A stretch of DNA of 64,000 nucleotides from contig NZ_JBHTKA010000001.1 of assembly GCF_042676245.1 (NCBI RefSeq), positions 1,364,001 through 1,428,000 of the forward strand. The letters are read 5' to 3'. Below the pieces are notes generated by a model. It saw only the letters and a list, made by a program, of their open reading frames with translations. It searched no databases and was not told the DNA's origin. The stretch is from Ohtaekwangia kribbensis. Lineage in GTDB: Bacteria; Bacteroidota; Bacteroidia; Cytophagales; Cyclobacteriaceae. A program made the position numbers and the translations under genes. How positions within the stretch are numbered: position 1 is the first letter of the stretch; every line of letters starts with the position of its first letter. This document shows positions 31,040 through 39,345 of the stretch, piece after piece.

Positions 31040-31933
31040 CTAGTTAATCAATTTTAATATACCCGCTATATCCTGCGGATGCATCCAATGTGTTTCTTCA
31101 TCACGCTTAAACCAGGTGAGCTGACGCTTGGCATACCTGCGCGAGTTACGCTTCAGTAACCGCACCGCTTCATCGCGATCATATTTACCATCCATATAGT
31201 CAAAGATCTCCTGGTAGCCCACGGTTTGCAACGCGTTATGATCTATATATATATATAGTTCTTTTGCTTCCTCAAACAACCCGGCAGCAATCATCTGGTC
31301 CATGCGATCATCAATTCTGCGATAGAGTTCTCCGCGCGGCAATTCCAGTCCGATCTTCACCACCTCGAACGGATGCTCGAGTTTGCTTTGCTTCCGATAG
31401 CTGGAAATCGAATTTCCGGTACCGATTTTTATTTCAAGAGCCCGAATAAGGCGATGTGGATTTTGCTGATCGATAACCGCCAGATGCTCCGGATCAAGTT
31501 GTCTCATCTGGTCTTGCAGCCACTCTATACCGTGCTTCTCAAAATTCGCAGTGAGTTGTTCACGGATTTCATCAGGCACTTCCGGTATATCATCAAAACC
31601 TTCCAGCACTGCTTTTACATAGAGTCCGGAACCACCGCAGAGAACCAGGTACTGGTGATTTTTAAAAAGCTCGTGAATCAGCGCAAGCGCTTCCCTCCCA
31701 TACGAGGCAGCATCATACGCATCTTTGATCGAGTGACTGTTTATAAAATGATGAGGCGCTTGGGCTAATTCAAGATCATCGGGCTTGGCAGTACCGATCG
31801 TTAACTCTCTGAATATCTGGCGCGAATCCGCAGAAATAATTTCCGTATTGAAATGCCGCGCCACCTGGATCGCCACCGATGTTTTCCCTACAGCAGTAGG
31901 CCCGACAATTACAATGAGTTTCTGGTTTGCCAT
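31040..31933 (-). CDS. miaA: tRNA dimethylallyltransferase
   Basis: 297 residues from ATG 31931-31933 (MANQKLIVIVGPTAVGKTS); an upstream Met lies in a less likely extension. P-loop GPTAVGKTSVA, the DSRQIFRELTIGTAKP substrate segment, HHFINSHSIKDAYDAASYG, and the tRNA-binding RRIDDRMDQMIAAG and RYAKRQLTWFKRD close to the end. MiaA adds the isopentenyl group to A37 of tRNAs reading U-starting codons, using DMAPP. Length is typical. The gene starts beside an inverted repeat array (31950-32246) that separates it from the divergent 32282 gene. The glycosyltransferase gene follows on the same strand. Confidence 0.97.
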   Translation of the reverse strand: MANQKLIVIVGPTAVGKTSVAIQVARHFNTEIISADSRQIFRELTIGTAKPDDLELAQAPHHFINSHSIKDAYDAASYGREALALIHELFKNHQYLVLCGGSGLYVKAVLEGFDDIPEVPDEIREQLTANFEKHGIEWLQDQMRQLDPEHLAVIDQQNPHRLIRALEIKIGTGNSISSYRKQSKLEHPFEVVKIGLELPRGELYRRIDDRMDQMIAAGLFEEAKELYIYIDHNALQTVGYQEIFDYMDGKYDRDEAVRLLKRNSRRYAKRQLTWFKRDEETHWMHPQDIAGILKLIN

Positions 31934-31949
31934 TTTTCGAGGGCGCAAG

Positions 31950-32246
31950 TTAAGGGAAGAGAAGGAAGTCGGGAAGTCCGGAAGACGGGAAGACCGAAAG
32001 TTTGAAAGAAAAGAAGAACGTTAGGGCTTTACCTCACGACATCCTATATCTTTTACCTTGTTATATCAGGTTTGGCTGTATCCCTAACTTTTCAATATCA
32101 TCTCTTTCAACCTTTCAGATAAAAACTTCAGGCCATATCACTTCCAATTTTCATTCTCCCATCATTCCGACTTCCCGGCTTTTCTGTCTTCCGGACTTTC
32201 GGTCTTCTCCGACTTCCTGTCTTCCCGACTTCTCCGACTTTCCCCG
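31950..32246. repeat. Inverted pair of degenerate 8-bp arrays, GGAAGTC family
   Basis: Left array (31950-32010) reads GGAAGTCG, GGAAGTCC, GGAAGACG, GGAAGACC, GAAAGTTT, GAAAGAAA in exact 8-mers. Right array (about 32153-32246) is its inverted counterpart, pyrimidine-rich on the plus strand, with units like GACTTCCC and GACTTTCG. The 140 bp between them are unremarkable. The pair lies between the divergent starts of miaA and the 32282 gene and could form a long hairpin. Confidence 0.85.
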
Positions 32247-32281
32247 CGATTGCTTATCTTGCGCCTGAGAATACAACCACT

Positions 32282-32572
32282 ATGATCAAGTATACAACTC
32301 AGTTCCTGTTAAAGCTCGAGGAGATGATTACGGAATCGGACTATACCCTTCGTTACGAAAAGGGAAATTTTAAAGCCGGATATTGTGTATTGAAGGATCA
32401 GAAAATCATGATCGTGAACAAGTTCTTTACAACCGAAGGTAAGATCAATGCCTTGCTGGATATATTAAAAGGCGTTACCCTGGACCCCGCCAAGTTCTCT
32501 GAAAAAAGTCTGAAGCTCCATGAAGAGCTCACTCAGCAACAACAGCAACAACAACAATCACCTGCCGCTTGA
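32282..32572 (+). CDS. Conserved small protein with a polyQ tail
   Basis: 96 residues. It starts MIKYTTQFLLKLEEMITESDYTLRYEKGNFKAGYCVLKDQKIMIVNKFF, then TEGKINALLDILKGV, and ends with a run of glutamines (QQQQQQQQ) encoded by repeated CAA/CAG. I do not know a named family; the two-helix/strand layout looks like a Bacteroidetes conserved hypothetical protein. The TGA stop overlaps the TTG start of the MBL hydrolase (TTGA), so the two are translationally coupled. Its promoter should be in the repeat-filled gap upstream. Confidence 0.75.
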   Translation: MIKYTTQFLLKLEEMITESDYTLRYEKGNFKAGYCVLKDQKIMIVNKFFTTEGKINALLDILKGVTLDPAKFSEKSLKLHEELTQQQQQQQQSPAA

Positions 32573-33330
32573 GAGTAACATTTTTAGGCACGGGTACTTC
32601 ACAAGGTGTTCCTGTGATTGGCTGCACATGCGAAGTTTGTAGTTCGCTTGACTATCGTGACAAACGCTTACGAACAGCGCTGCATATACAATTGGATGGA
32701 CAAAGCTGGGTGATTGATACCGGACCGGACTTTCGTCAGCAGATGTTACGCGAACACATAGACCGACTCGATGCTGTGATCTTTACCCATGCGCACCGCG
32801 ATCACACAGCAGGACTTGACGATGTACGCGCCTATAATTTCTGGCAGCAGATCGATATGCCTATCTACGGCACAAAGCCTACGCTGGATCAACTGCGTGT
32901 AGAGTATGCGTATGCGTTCGAGAAAAATGCTCCGCTGGGATTACCGCGTCTTGATTTGCGTGAGATCGATGCTACGCCTTTCACTATAGGAGGTTTTGAA
33001 ATTATACCCTTGCCGGTAATGCATTTACGCATGCCGGTGTTCGGCTATCGCTTTGGCAACTTCAGCTATATTACGGATGCTAATTTTATTCCGGATGAAA
33101 CGCTGGAGCGCCTGAAAGGGACCGAGACACTTGTATTAAATGCCTTGCAACACGAACCACATGTATCGCATTTCAATCTTGAGCAGGCGTTGATCAAAGC
33201 AAAAGAGATCAATGCGAGGAAAACCTATCTGATACACATGAGTCACCGAATGGGTTTGCATGCTGCCATTGAGAAAACACTGCCAGACAATGTATCGCTC
33301 GCCTACGATGGCCTGCAGTTGGATCTGTAA
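32569..33330 (+). CDS. MBL-fold metallo-hydrolase (PhnP-like)
   Basis: 253 residues from the TTG at 32569 (RVTFLGTGTSQGVPVIGC), overlapping the previous stop by 4 bp. The metal motif is FTHAHRDHTAGLDD; other ligands are in HLRMPVFGYRF (His), YITDANFIP (Asp) and HMSHRMG (His). The Cys-rich loop IGCTCEVCSSLDYRDKRLRT is the typical extra metal site of PhnP-type phosphodiesterases. The family hydrolyses cyclic phosphates or related esters; the substrate here is unknown. No start codon other than TTG or a later codon fits the conserved beginning, so the unusual start is likely real. Confidence 0.88.
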   Translation: MRVTFLGTGTSQGVPVIGCTCEVCSSLDYRDKRLRTALHIQLDGQSWVIDTGPDFRQQMLREHIDRLDAVIFTHAHRDHTAGLDDVRAYNFWQQIDMPIYGTKPTLDQLRVEYAYAFEKNAPLGLPRLDLREIDATPFTIGGFEIIPLPVMHLRMPVFGYRFGNFSYITDANFIPDETLERLKGTETLVLNALQHEPHVSHFNLEQALIKAKEINARKTYLIHMSHRMGLHAAIEKTLPDNVSLAYDGLQLDL

Positions 33331-33406
33331 CATCACACCGCGCTGCTATTGATTTTGTTTTATCTTTACCCATAACAGGTAGCGCAATTTTATCGGACTC
33401 AGTTCT

Positions 33407-34963
33407 GTGCATAACAATTATTACTTTCTCCGGCAGCTCAGTAAATCGTTAGAGACAACTTTAACAGGAACGGTTATATCCGAGTGTTTCAGTCAGAATA
33501 AAGATGAGCTTGTAATTCGGTTTGAGACACACACCGAGCCTTTCTTTATCAAAGCAAGCCTTGACCCTTCGTTTACCTGTCTTTCGTTTCCGGGAGATTT
33601 TAGTCGTGCAAGAAAAAACAGTGTTGATCTTTTTGGTGACATGATCGGCCATCGCGTTGCCGGTATCCGTCAGTTTGAAAATGAGCGCAGCTTTGCTATA
33701 CTTCTGTCGGATGACAAATCGTTGCTCTTTAAGATGCATGGCAACCGATCAAACATTATACTCTTTGAGAAAGATATACCGGCACAACTCTTTCGTAATA
33801 ATATACCGGCTGATATAACACTTCGGCTCAATGCGCTCGATCGCACCATCGACTGGAGCTATGAAAGCTTCCTGCAACATCGCACCAAACTACAGTCGCT
33901 ATATTTTACCTTTGGAAAGATTATCTGGAAAAGTCTCGCCACAAAAAATTTTGAAGCACTTTCTCCCGAACAACAATGGCAGGAAATTCAAACCATAAAA
34001 CAGCAGCTTGAGAACCCGGTATATTTCATTAGTCAAGCCGACAATATCCTGGCGCTTTCGCTGATACAATATGGACATACACTAAAGGAATTTCGTGATC
34101 CTGTAAAGGCCACCAACGAGTTCTTTTATACCTATACACAGCAGGCTGCCTTCATCCGTGAAAAAGCATCCACGCTGTCGCTGCTACGCAATAAACTGCA
34201 AGGCTCCGAAGCATACTATCAAAAAACATTCGACAAACTTACTGAAGTAGAAAGCGATAACCACTATAAAGTGTGGGCAGATCTGGTCATGGCCTATATG
34301 CACGAGATCAAACCCGGAACAGAAAAAGTAACGCTGCCTGATTTTTATCACGAGAATAAACCGGTAGAGATAAAACTAAAAAAAGATATACCTCCGCAGA
34401 AGAACGCAGAAGTATTTTATCGCAAAGCCAAAAACCAGCACATCGAAATACAACGTCTGCAGGAAGTACTCGAAGCAAAAGAAAAAGAGATCGAAAACCT
34501 CAAGCAACAACTTCACGAGTTTGAAACAATCGGGGAATTAAAGACGCTCCGTAAAACCATTTCCAGCAAAGGACTTTCTGATGAAAAAGAAAAGCAGAGT
34601 GCACCGTTACCATTTCACGAGTTCGAAATGAGCGGTTTCAAAATCTGGGTAGGACGCAACGCACAGAATAACGATATACTTACTTTCAAATACGGTTTTA
34701 AAGAAGACTTATGGCTTCACGCCAAAGATGTAGCGGGCTCTCATGTACTGATCAAATATCAATCTGGTAAAAATTATCCGAAGGATGTTATTGAGCGTGC
34801 AGCACAGCTCGCAGCCTACAATTCAAAACGCAAAACTGAAACGTTGTGTCCGGTAATTGTAACGCCTAAAAAATTTGTACGCAAAAGAAAAGGAGATCCT
34901 GCAGGGGCAGTGGTTGTGGAGCGCGAGGAAGTAATTCTCGTGGAGCCTCCGAAGCAATTGTAG
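33407..34963 (+). CDS. NFACT RNA-binding domain protein (RqcH-like)
   Basis: 518 residues from the GTG at 33407 (MHNNYYFLRQLSKSLETTLTG), which gives the family's usual first residues. N-terminal NFACT-N-like part, a long coiled coil (about 330-395, HIEIQRLQEVLEAKEKEIENL), then an NFACT-R domain: SGFKIWVGRNAQNNDILTF, FKEDLWLHAKDVAGSHVLI and KNYPKDVIERAAQLAAYNSKRK. Bacterial RqcH binds stalled 50S subunits and directs alanine tailing; the N-terminus here is shorter than that of RqcH, so the same function is likely but not certain. Stop (TAG 34961-34963) begins a small repeat. Convergent with the NUDIX gene. Confidence 0.9.
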   Translation: MHNNYYFLRQLSKSLETTLTGTVISECFSQNKDELVIRFETHTEPFFIKASLDPSFTCLSFPGDFSRARKNSVDLFGDMIGHRVAGIRQFENERSFAILLSDDKSLLFKMHGNRSNIILFEKDIPAQLFRNNIPADITLRLNALDRTIDWSYESFLQHRTKLQSLYFTFGKIIWKSLATKNFEALSPEQQWQEIQTIKQQLENPVYFISQADNILALSLIQYGHTLKEFRDPVKATNEFFYTYTQQAAFIREKASTLSLLRNKLQGSEAYYQKTFDKLTEVESDNHYKVWADLVMAYMHEIKPGTEKVTLPDFYHENKPVEIKLKKDIPPQKNAEVFYRKAKNQHIEIQRLQEVLEAKEKEIENLKQQLHEFETIGELKTLRKTISSKGLSDEKEKQSAPLPFHEFEMSGFKIWVGRNAQNNDILTFKYGFKEDLWLHAKDVAGSHVLIKYQSGKNYPKDVIERAAQLAAYNSKRKTETLCPVIVTPKKFVRKRKGDPAGAVVVEREEVILVEPPKQL

Positions 34964-35036
34964 TGCTCATGTAGTGCTCAAGTGTTGGTGTTACTTACAT
35001 TCTGCGTTTGCTCTGCAAAAATCCGTGTCCTCTGCG
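34961..35036. repeat. Short tandem and degenerate repeats after the NFACT gene
   Basis: TAGTGCTCATG and TAGTGCTCAAG (34961-34982) are 11-bp near-identical tandem units that start on the stop codon. They are followed by CTCTGC-type units (34996-35036, e.g. CTGCGTTT, GCTCTGCA, CCTCTGCG). It is part of the 3' arrays seen elsewhere but weaker. Confidence 0.5.
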
Positions 35037-35048
35037 GGTTAAAAAAAA

Positions 35049-35678
35049 TTATTCAAGCCCACGCACCACCAATCGAAGTTCGTTTAGCATCATCGCTGTA
35101 GCACCCCATACTACTTCACCATCTATTTCAAAGTGAGGAGCCATCATTCTATACTGTCCTGCTGCTATAATTTCTTTTTGGAGTACGGCTTCTTCACGGA
35201 GTAAATCGAAGAGATCAGCAGCCAGTATTCGCGCTACTTCTCTTTTATCAGGAGTAAATATTGGTTTCTCGATAGTGCCTACAATCGGAGTTACCAGAAA
35301 ATTACTGGGTATCACGAAAAAATCTGATAGTCTTCCGAGTACTTTTACTTTACTGCCATCTATACCGATCTCCTCCTCTCCCTCGCGCAACGCTGTCTCA
35401 ATCGGGTTCTCTCCGCTCTCAGCTTTACCGCCCGGCAAACTGATCTGACCACTATGTGCCCCCAGATACTCAGGACGTTTGATCAGTGGAAACTTCACAA
35501 TACCATCTTCCTCGTATAGCAGTATCAAAACGCTGCCGGGTTTTGCAGGCAGCTTGTGCTCAAATCTAGGAATGGTAGAGCCGATCGGTATAGCACGCAT
35601 GGGCTCATGCGCAGTAGCCCCGGGCAATTCCAGCAATAAGCGTTCAGAAAGTTTTTGTGTCAGCTCTTCAAAAAACAT
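35049..35678 (-). CDS. NUDIX hydrolase (CoA pyrophosphatase-like)
   Basis: 209 residues. The NUDIX box is intact: GGKAESGENPIETALREGEEEIG (G-x5-E-x7-R-E-U-x-E-E-x-G-U), preceded by HSGQISLPGGKAE. The HSGQISLPGG lead-in is that of YeaB/NudL-type CoA pyrophosphatases, which hydrolyse CoA and acyl-CoA; other NUDIX substrates cannot be excluded. Length matches (190-220). The start (ATG 35676-35678) is one base after the TPR lipoprotein stop region, so the two genes form an operon on the minus strand, TPR lipoprotein first. Confidence 0.88.
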   Translation of the reverse strand: MFFEELTQKLSERLLLELPGATAHEPMRAIPIGSTIPRFEHKLPAKPGSVLILLYEEDGIVKFPLIKRPEYLGAHSGQISLPGGKAESGENPIETALREGEEEIGIDGSKVKVLGRLSDFFVIPSNFLVTPIVGTIEKPIFTPDKREVARILAADLFDLLREEAVLQKEIIAAGQYRMMAPHFEIDGEVVWGATAMMLNELRLVVRGLE

Positions 35679-35679
35679 G

Positions 35680-36696
35680 TTACTTACAAGGTTTCATACT
35701 CGTGGAACCGCCCTCCTTATTGGCAACCGATTTCTCGTATGCCTTGCACGCATTTTCAAAGTCTTTCGTCTGCAGATAAGCTTCTGCCAGGTATATATAT
35801 ACTTTGTCAATGAACGGGTCCATTGATTCCGCCTGCTTCAGCACGCGAACAGCGTCTTCGTATTGTTTCGTCTGCAGGTAGTAAATGCCTTTGTTACGAT
35901 ACGCCCATCCGTTGTACGGGTCGAGACTGATACTTTGATCAATATCACTGCGTGCTTTGTCAATGTTATCTGTCATCAGGTATATATAGCCGCGGTTATT
36001 GAGGAAGAACGGATCATCCTGTTTAATCGTCAATGCCTGTGCGAGCCATACGTGCGCCTGATCGTAATTCTTCTTTTCTGCTTCGATCATGGCCAACGCG
36101 TTCAGTGCGTTTGCCTCCTTCGGATTAATCTGAAGAGCACGTTGTAACTCCGCCGCAGCACGATCAAACTCTTTCTTATAAAAATAGAGTGTACCTATAT
36201 TTACTACGATCTCCGCATTTTCAGGCTCAATGGTACCCGCTTTACCAAACACTGCCAACGCATCATCGAACTTACGTTGCTTGGTATATACCAGTCCTTG
36301 TGTAAAGTATACAATGGCAGTATCCGGTTTGACTTTTACAACCTTATCGAGATCTTGCAAAGCGCGATAATATTCTTTCAGTTCGTAATTAGCGTTGGCG
36401 CGATTCAGCAGGGCATCGATATACCCGGGCCGGCAGGTCAGTGCACGATCGTACTGTTCAACCGCTTCGGTATATTTCTTCTGCGTAAAATATAAAGTGC
36501 CCAGGTTATTAAGGGCGTCTGCAAAACAGGAGTCCAGTCGAAGCGCTTCTTTAAAGTAACGTTCTGCTCCTTCTGCATTGCGCAGCGCAACCTGCTCATT
36601 GCCCTGAAGTAAATATCGTTGCAGTCTGGTTTCCTTACTATCGCTGCAGGCTGCTGCTAATCCTGCCAATGCGATCCAATACAATACCTTTCTCAT
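35680..36696 (-). CDS. TPR repeat lipoprotein
   Basis: 338 residues. A lipoprotein signal (MRKVLYWIALAGLAAAC, lipobox Ala-Ala-Ala-Cys, Cys17) is followed by an array of about eight TPR units, e.g. FADALNNLGTLYFTQKKYTEAVEQYDRAL and GWAYRNKGIYYLQTKQYEDAVRVLKQAESM. It has no catalytic domain. TPR lipoproteins of this size are usually scaffolds or assembly factors at the cell envelope; the partner is unknown. The tail is short (EKSVANKEGGSTSMKPCK). It is the promoter-proximal gene of the unit with the NUDIX gene. Confidence 0.88.
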   Translation of the reverse strand: MRKVLYWIALAGLAAACSDSKETRLQRYLLQGNEQVALRNAEGAERYFKEALRLDSCFADALNNLGTLYFTQKKYTEAVEQYDRALTCRPGYIDALLNRANANYELKEYYRALQDLDKVVKVKPDTAIVYFTQGLVYTKQRKFDDALAVFGKAGTIEPENAEIVVNIGTLYFYKKEFDRAAAELQRALQINPKEANALNALAMIEAEKKNYDQAHVWLAQALTIKQDDPFFLNNRGYIYLMTDNIDKARSDIDQSISLDPYNGWAYRNKGIYYLQTKQYEDAVRVLKQAESMDPFIDKVYIYLAEAYLQTKDFENACKAYEKSVANKEGGSTSMKPCK

Positions 36697-36927
36697 TCAC
36701 ACGAAATCAAAAATGTGCACGTCAATATTTAATGCTATGGCTGCAAGTTGATTCTCAAAACTTAAAACACCAAACAATACCTTTCGTTCCGTCTACATAG
36801 TTCCCGAACGGTGGTTAGTACGGAATATCAGGAACTATTGCTAATTTTTTTAATCATTTTTCTGAATTAGCCGTTACAGATTTTGACTTTTCACAACAAT
36901 TTGATTTATTCGCATCGCTTTAGAACA

Positions 36928-37002
36928 ATGAACAACAACATCACATCAGGCTTACACCACCACCATCATGGAAACAACACGATGCGTGGCACCGCCTTTT
37001 AG
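36928..37002 (+). CDS. hisL: his operon leader peptide
   Basis: ATG 36928 to TAG 37000-37002, 24 residues: MNNNITSGLHHHHHGNNTMR..., with five consecutive histidine codons (CAC CAC CAC CAT CAT). It ends 27 nt before the attenuator stem. The peptide has no other purpose than to let a ribosome stall at the His codons when charged tRNA-His is scarce, which would favour read-through into hisG. I saw the peptide and hairpin directly; the antiterminator pairing was only looked for by eye (a CACCG segment near 36990 can pair with CGGTG at 37040-37044). Confidence 0.9.
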   Translation: MNNNITSGLHHHHHGNNTMRGTAF

Positions 37003-37029
37003 TGAATTTTGAAATAGAAAAAATTTATG

Positions 37030-37063
37030 GGCTTGTCACGGTGTGGCAAGCCCTTTTTGTTTA
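37030..37063 (+). terminator. his operon attenuator terminator
   Basis: Stem GGGCTTGTCAC (37030-37040) / GTGGCAAGCCC (37044-37054), 11 pairs with one G-U, 3-nt loop, then TTTTTGTTT. It lies between hisL and hisG, 75 bp before the hisG start. Confidence 0.9.
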
Positions 37064-37137
37064 CTGCATTTTAAGAATATATAGTTCACACTACGCACAG
37101 GAATCGGCAGCAATACGCTGCTAAAACTTTAACAACT

Positions 37138-37998
37138 ATGAGTACTTTGTTACGAATCGCCATTCAAAAATCCGGACGCCTGCAGGAAGGTTCTCTCGAT
37201 CTGTTACACGAAAGCGGACTCTCTTTCAGCAACGGTAAAGACCAACTAAAAACTCAAGCGCGGAATTTCCCTGTAGAGATTCTCTTCTTACGCGATGATG
37301 ATATACCGCAGTATGTTGAGGACCAGGTTGCCGATGTTGGTATTGTTGGCGAGAATGTATTCTGCGAAAAGAAAAAGAACAATGAGCTGGTAAAACGACT
37401 CGACTTTGCAAAATGTCGTTTGTCAATGGCGGTGCCGCGTTCTGAAAATTATACCGGTGTACAATGGCTCAACGGCAAAAACATTGCTACCTCCTACCCG
37501 AACATTGTTAAAGACTTCCTTCAGAAAAATAATATCAAGGCCGGTATTCATGAGATCAGCGGCTCGGTTGAGATTGCTCCAGGTATAGGTTTGGCAGATG
37601 CTATCTGCGACCTTGTGAGTACAGGCAGTACGTTGTTAAGCAACGGACTGAAAGAAGTAGAAGTGGTGATGCAATCCGAAGCCGTGATCATTGCGAACCC
37701 TACACTCGATGCTGAGAAGAAAAAGATCCTTGAAAAACTTTTATTCCGCATTGAAGCTGTACGCAAGGCGAAGAACACGAAATATATACTGATGAACTGT
37801 CCCAATGAAGCGATTGAACAGATTACACGTGTTATACCCGGCATGAAGAGCCCAACCATTATACCGCTGGCGCGTGAAGGATGGAGCTCATTACATTCTG
37901 TGGTTGATGAAAATGATTTCTGGGAACGCATCGACCAACTAAGAGAATTCGGTGCGGAAGGTATATTGGTTGTACCGATTGAAAAGATGATCGTATAG
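37138..37998 (+). CDS. hisG: ATP phosphoribosyltransferase, long form (HisG)
   Basis: 286 residues from ATG 37138 (MSTLLRIAIQKSGRLQEGSLDLL). The transferase part has DVGIVGENVF, the PRPP-loop region DLVSTGSTLLSNGL and RIEAVRKAKNTKYILMN; the C-terminal part (IEQITRVIPGMKSPTIIPLA...) is the ACT-like regulatory domain of the long form, so no HisZ is needed. It catalyses the first step, ATP plus PRPP to phosphoribosyl-ATP, and is the usual target of histidine feedback inhibition. It starts the his operon after the attenuator; hisD follows 23 bp later. Confidence 0.97.
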   Translation: MSTLLRIAIQKSGRLQEGSLDLLHESGLSFSNGKDQLKTQARNFPVEILFLRDDDIPQYVEDQVADVGIVGENVFCEKKKNNELVKRLDFAKCRLSMAVPRSENYTGVQWLNGKNIATSYPNIVKDFLQKNNIKAGIHEISGSVEIAPGIGLADAICDLVSTGSTLLSNGLKEVEVVMQSEAVIIANPTLDAEKKKILEKLLFRIEAVRKAKNTKYILMNCPNEAIEQITRVIPGMKSPTIIPLAREGWSSLHSVVDENDFWERIDQLREFGAEGILVVPIEKMIV

Positions 37999-38021
37999 TA
38001 CACATCACTTATAAATAGAGT

Positions 38022-39305
38022 ATGAAGATATATTCCAATCCATTGCAGGAAACCTGGACCGAACTGTCCAAACGTCCACAACTGGAACTTGAATTTCTGG
38101 ACAGCTCCGTTCGTAACGTTCTGAACCGCGTCAAAAAATCCGGTGACGATGCCTTGCGCGAGCTGACACTGCAATACGATAAAGTATCTATACAGGAACT
38201 GCGTGTAAGCGAGGCTGAACTTGCTGAAGCCGAAAAATCACTCCCCGCTTCCTTGAAGCAAGCCATTACAACAGCCGCTGCCAACATCGAAAAGTTTCAT
38301 GCAGCCCAAAAGCGCGATGTAATGACCGTGGAGACATTGCCCGGTGTAACCTGCTGGCGCAAAGGTGTAGCAATCGATAAAGTAGGTATATATATACCGG
38401 GGGGCTCCGCTCCTCTCTTCTCTACGGTACTCATGCTGGGTGTGCCCGCTAAACTCGCGGGATGTAAAGAAGTAGTGCTTTGCTCACCGCCTGATAAATC
38501 CGGAAAGATCAACGCGGCTATACTCTTTGCAGCTAAACTTGTTGGTGTTACACGCATCTTCAAAGCGGGTGGTGCACAGGCTATAGCAGCGATGGCCTTC
38601 GGTACACAAAGTATTCCGAAGGTTCACAAGATATTTGGCCCCGGTAATCAGTATGTAACCAAAGCTAAACAACTGGTAATGGAAGAAGGTCTCGCGATTG
38701 ATATGCCAGCCGGTCCATCCGAAGTATTGGTAATGGCCGATGAGACAGCCGATGCATCGTTCATCGCAGCAGATTTACTCTCACAAGCCGAGCACGGTGA
38801 AGACAGCCAGGTAATGCTGGTACTCAACAATGACTCCATGGTTTCTGCTATACAAAACGAAATCAGTAAACAACTCGATCAATTGCCGCGCAAAGCTATA
38901 GCAGAGAAATCACTCGCCAACAGCCGCGTCATCATCATCAACGATCAGGCAACAGCACTCGACTTCATTAATGAATACGCTCCCGAGCACCTTATCATCA
39001 ACACAAAAAATGCCGATGCCGTTGCTGCAGCCGTGAGCAATGCCGGTTCTGTATTCATCGGCAATTATTCTCCGGAAGCTATAGGAGACTATGCATCGGG
39101 CACCAATCACACTTTGCCAACGAATGGTTTTGCAAAAGCATTTGCCGGAGTATCACTCGAAAGTTTCATGAAGTATATAACGTTTCAGAAACTTACCGAA
39201 GCTGGTATAAAGACACTCGGTCCTGTTGTAGAAGAAATGGCGGAAGCCGAACAACTCGCAGGCCACAAACGTGCCGTAACCATTCGCCTTGAAAAACTAA
39301 AGTAA
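38022..39305 (+). CDS. hisD: Histidinol dehydrogenase
   Basis: 427 residues. Motifs: VGIYIPGGSAPLFSTVLMLGVPAKLAG, RIFKAGGAQAIAAMAFG, IFGPGNQYVTKAKQLV, IDMPAGPSEVLVMAD, and the zinc/catalytic LLSQAEHGEDSQ and YAPEHLII. It oxidises histidinol to histidine in two NAD-dependent steps. Length is normal. It is followed directly by a 40-bp repeat array that fills the gap to hisC. Confidence 0.98.
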   Translation: MKIYSNPLQETWTELSKRPQLELEFLDSSVRNVLNRVKKSGDDALRELTLQYDKVSIQELRVSEAELAEAEKSLPASLKQAITTAAANIEKFHAAQKRDVMTVETLPGVTCWRKGVAIDKVGIYIPGGSAPLFSTVLMLGVPAKLAGCKEVVLCSPPDKSGKINAAILFAAKLVGVTRIFKAGGAQAIAAMAFGTQSIPKVHKIFGPGNQYVTKAKQLVMEEGLAIDMPAGPSEVLVMADETADASFIAADLLSQAEHGEDSQVMLVLNNDSMVSAIQNEISKQLDQLPRKAIAEKSLANSRVIIINDQATALDFINEYAPEHLIINTKNADAVAAAVSNAGSVFIGNYSPEAIGDYASGTNHTLPTNGFAKAFAGVSLESFMKYITFQKLTEAGIKTLGPVVEEMAEAEQLAGHKRAVTIRLEKLK

Positions 39306-39345
39306 CATAAACACCCGCACACATAAACACCAAAACACGTAAACA
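39306..39345. repeat. Five 8-bp units between the hisD stop and the hisC start
   Basis: CATAAACA, CCCGCACA, CATAAACA, CCAAAACA, CGTAAACA: exactly 40 bp, beginning at the base after the hisD TAA and ending at the base before the hisC GTG. Confidence 0.85.

Noticed and set aside
31950..32246. Arrays read as a CRISPR
   Set aside because: Units are 8 bp and degenerate with no unique spacers; no cas genes in the window.
37548..38174. Minus-strand ORF of 208 codons over hisG/hisD
   Set aside because: Antisense shadow of two his genes; no homology-like content.
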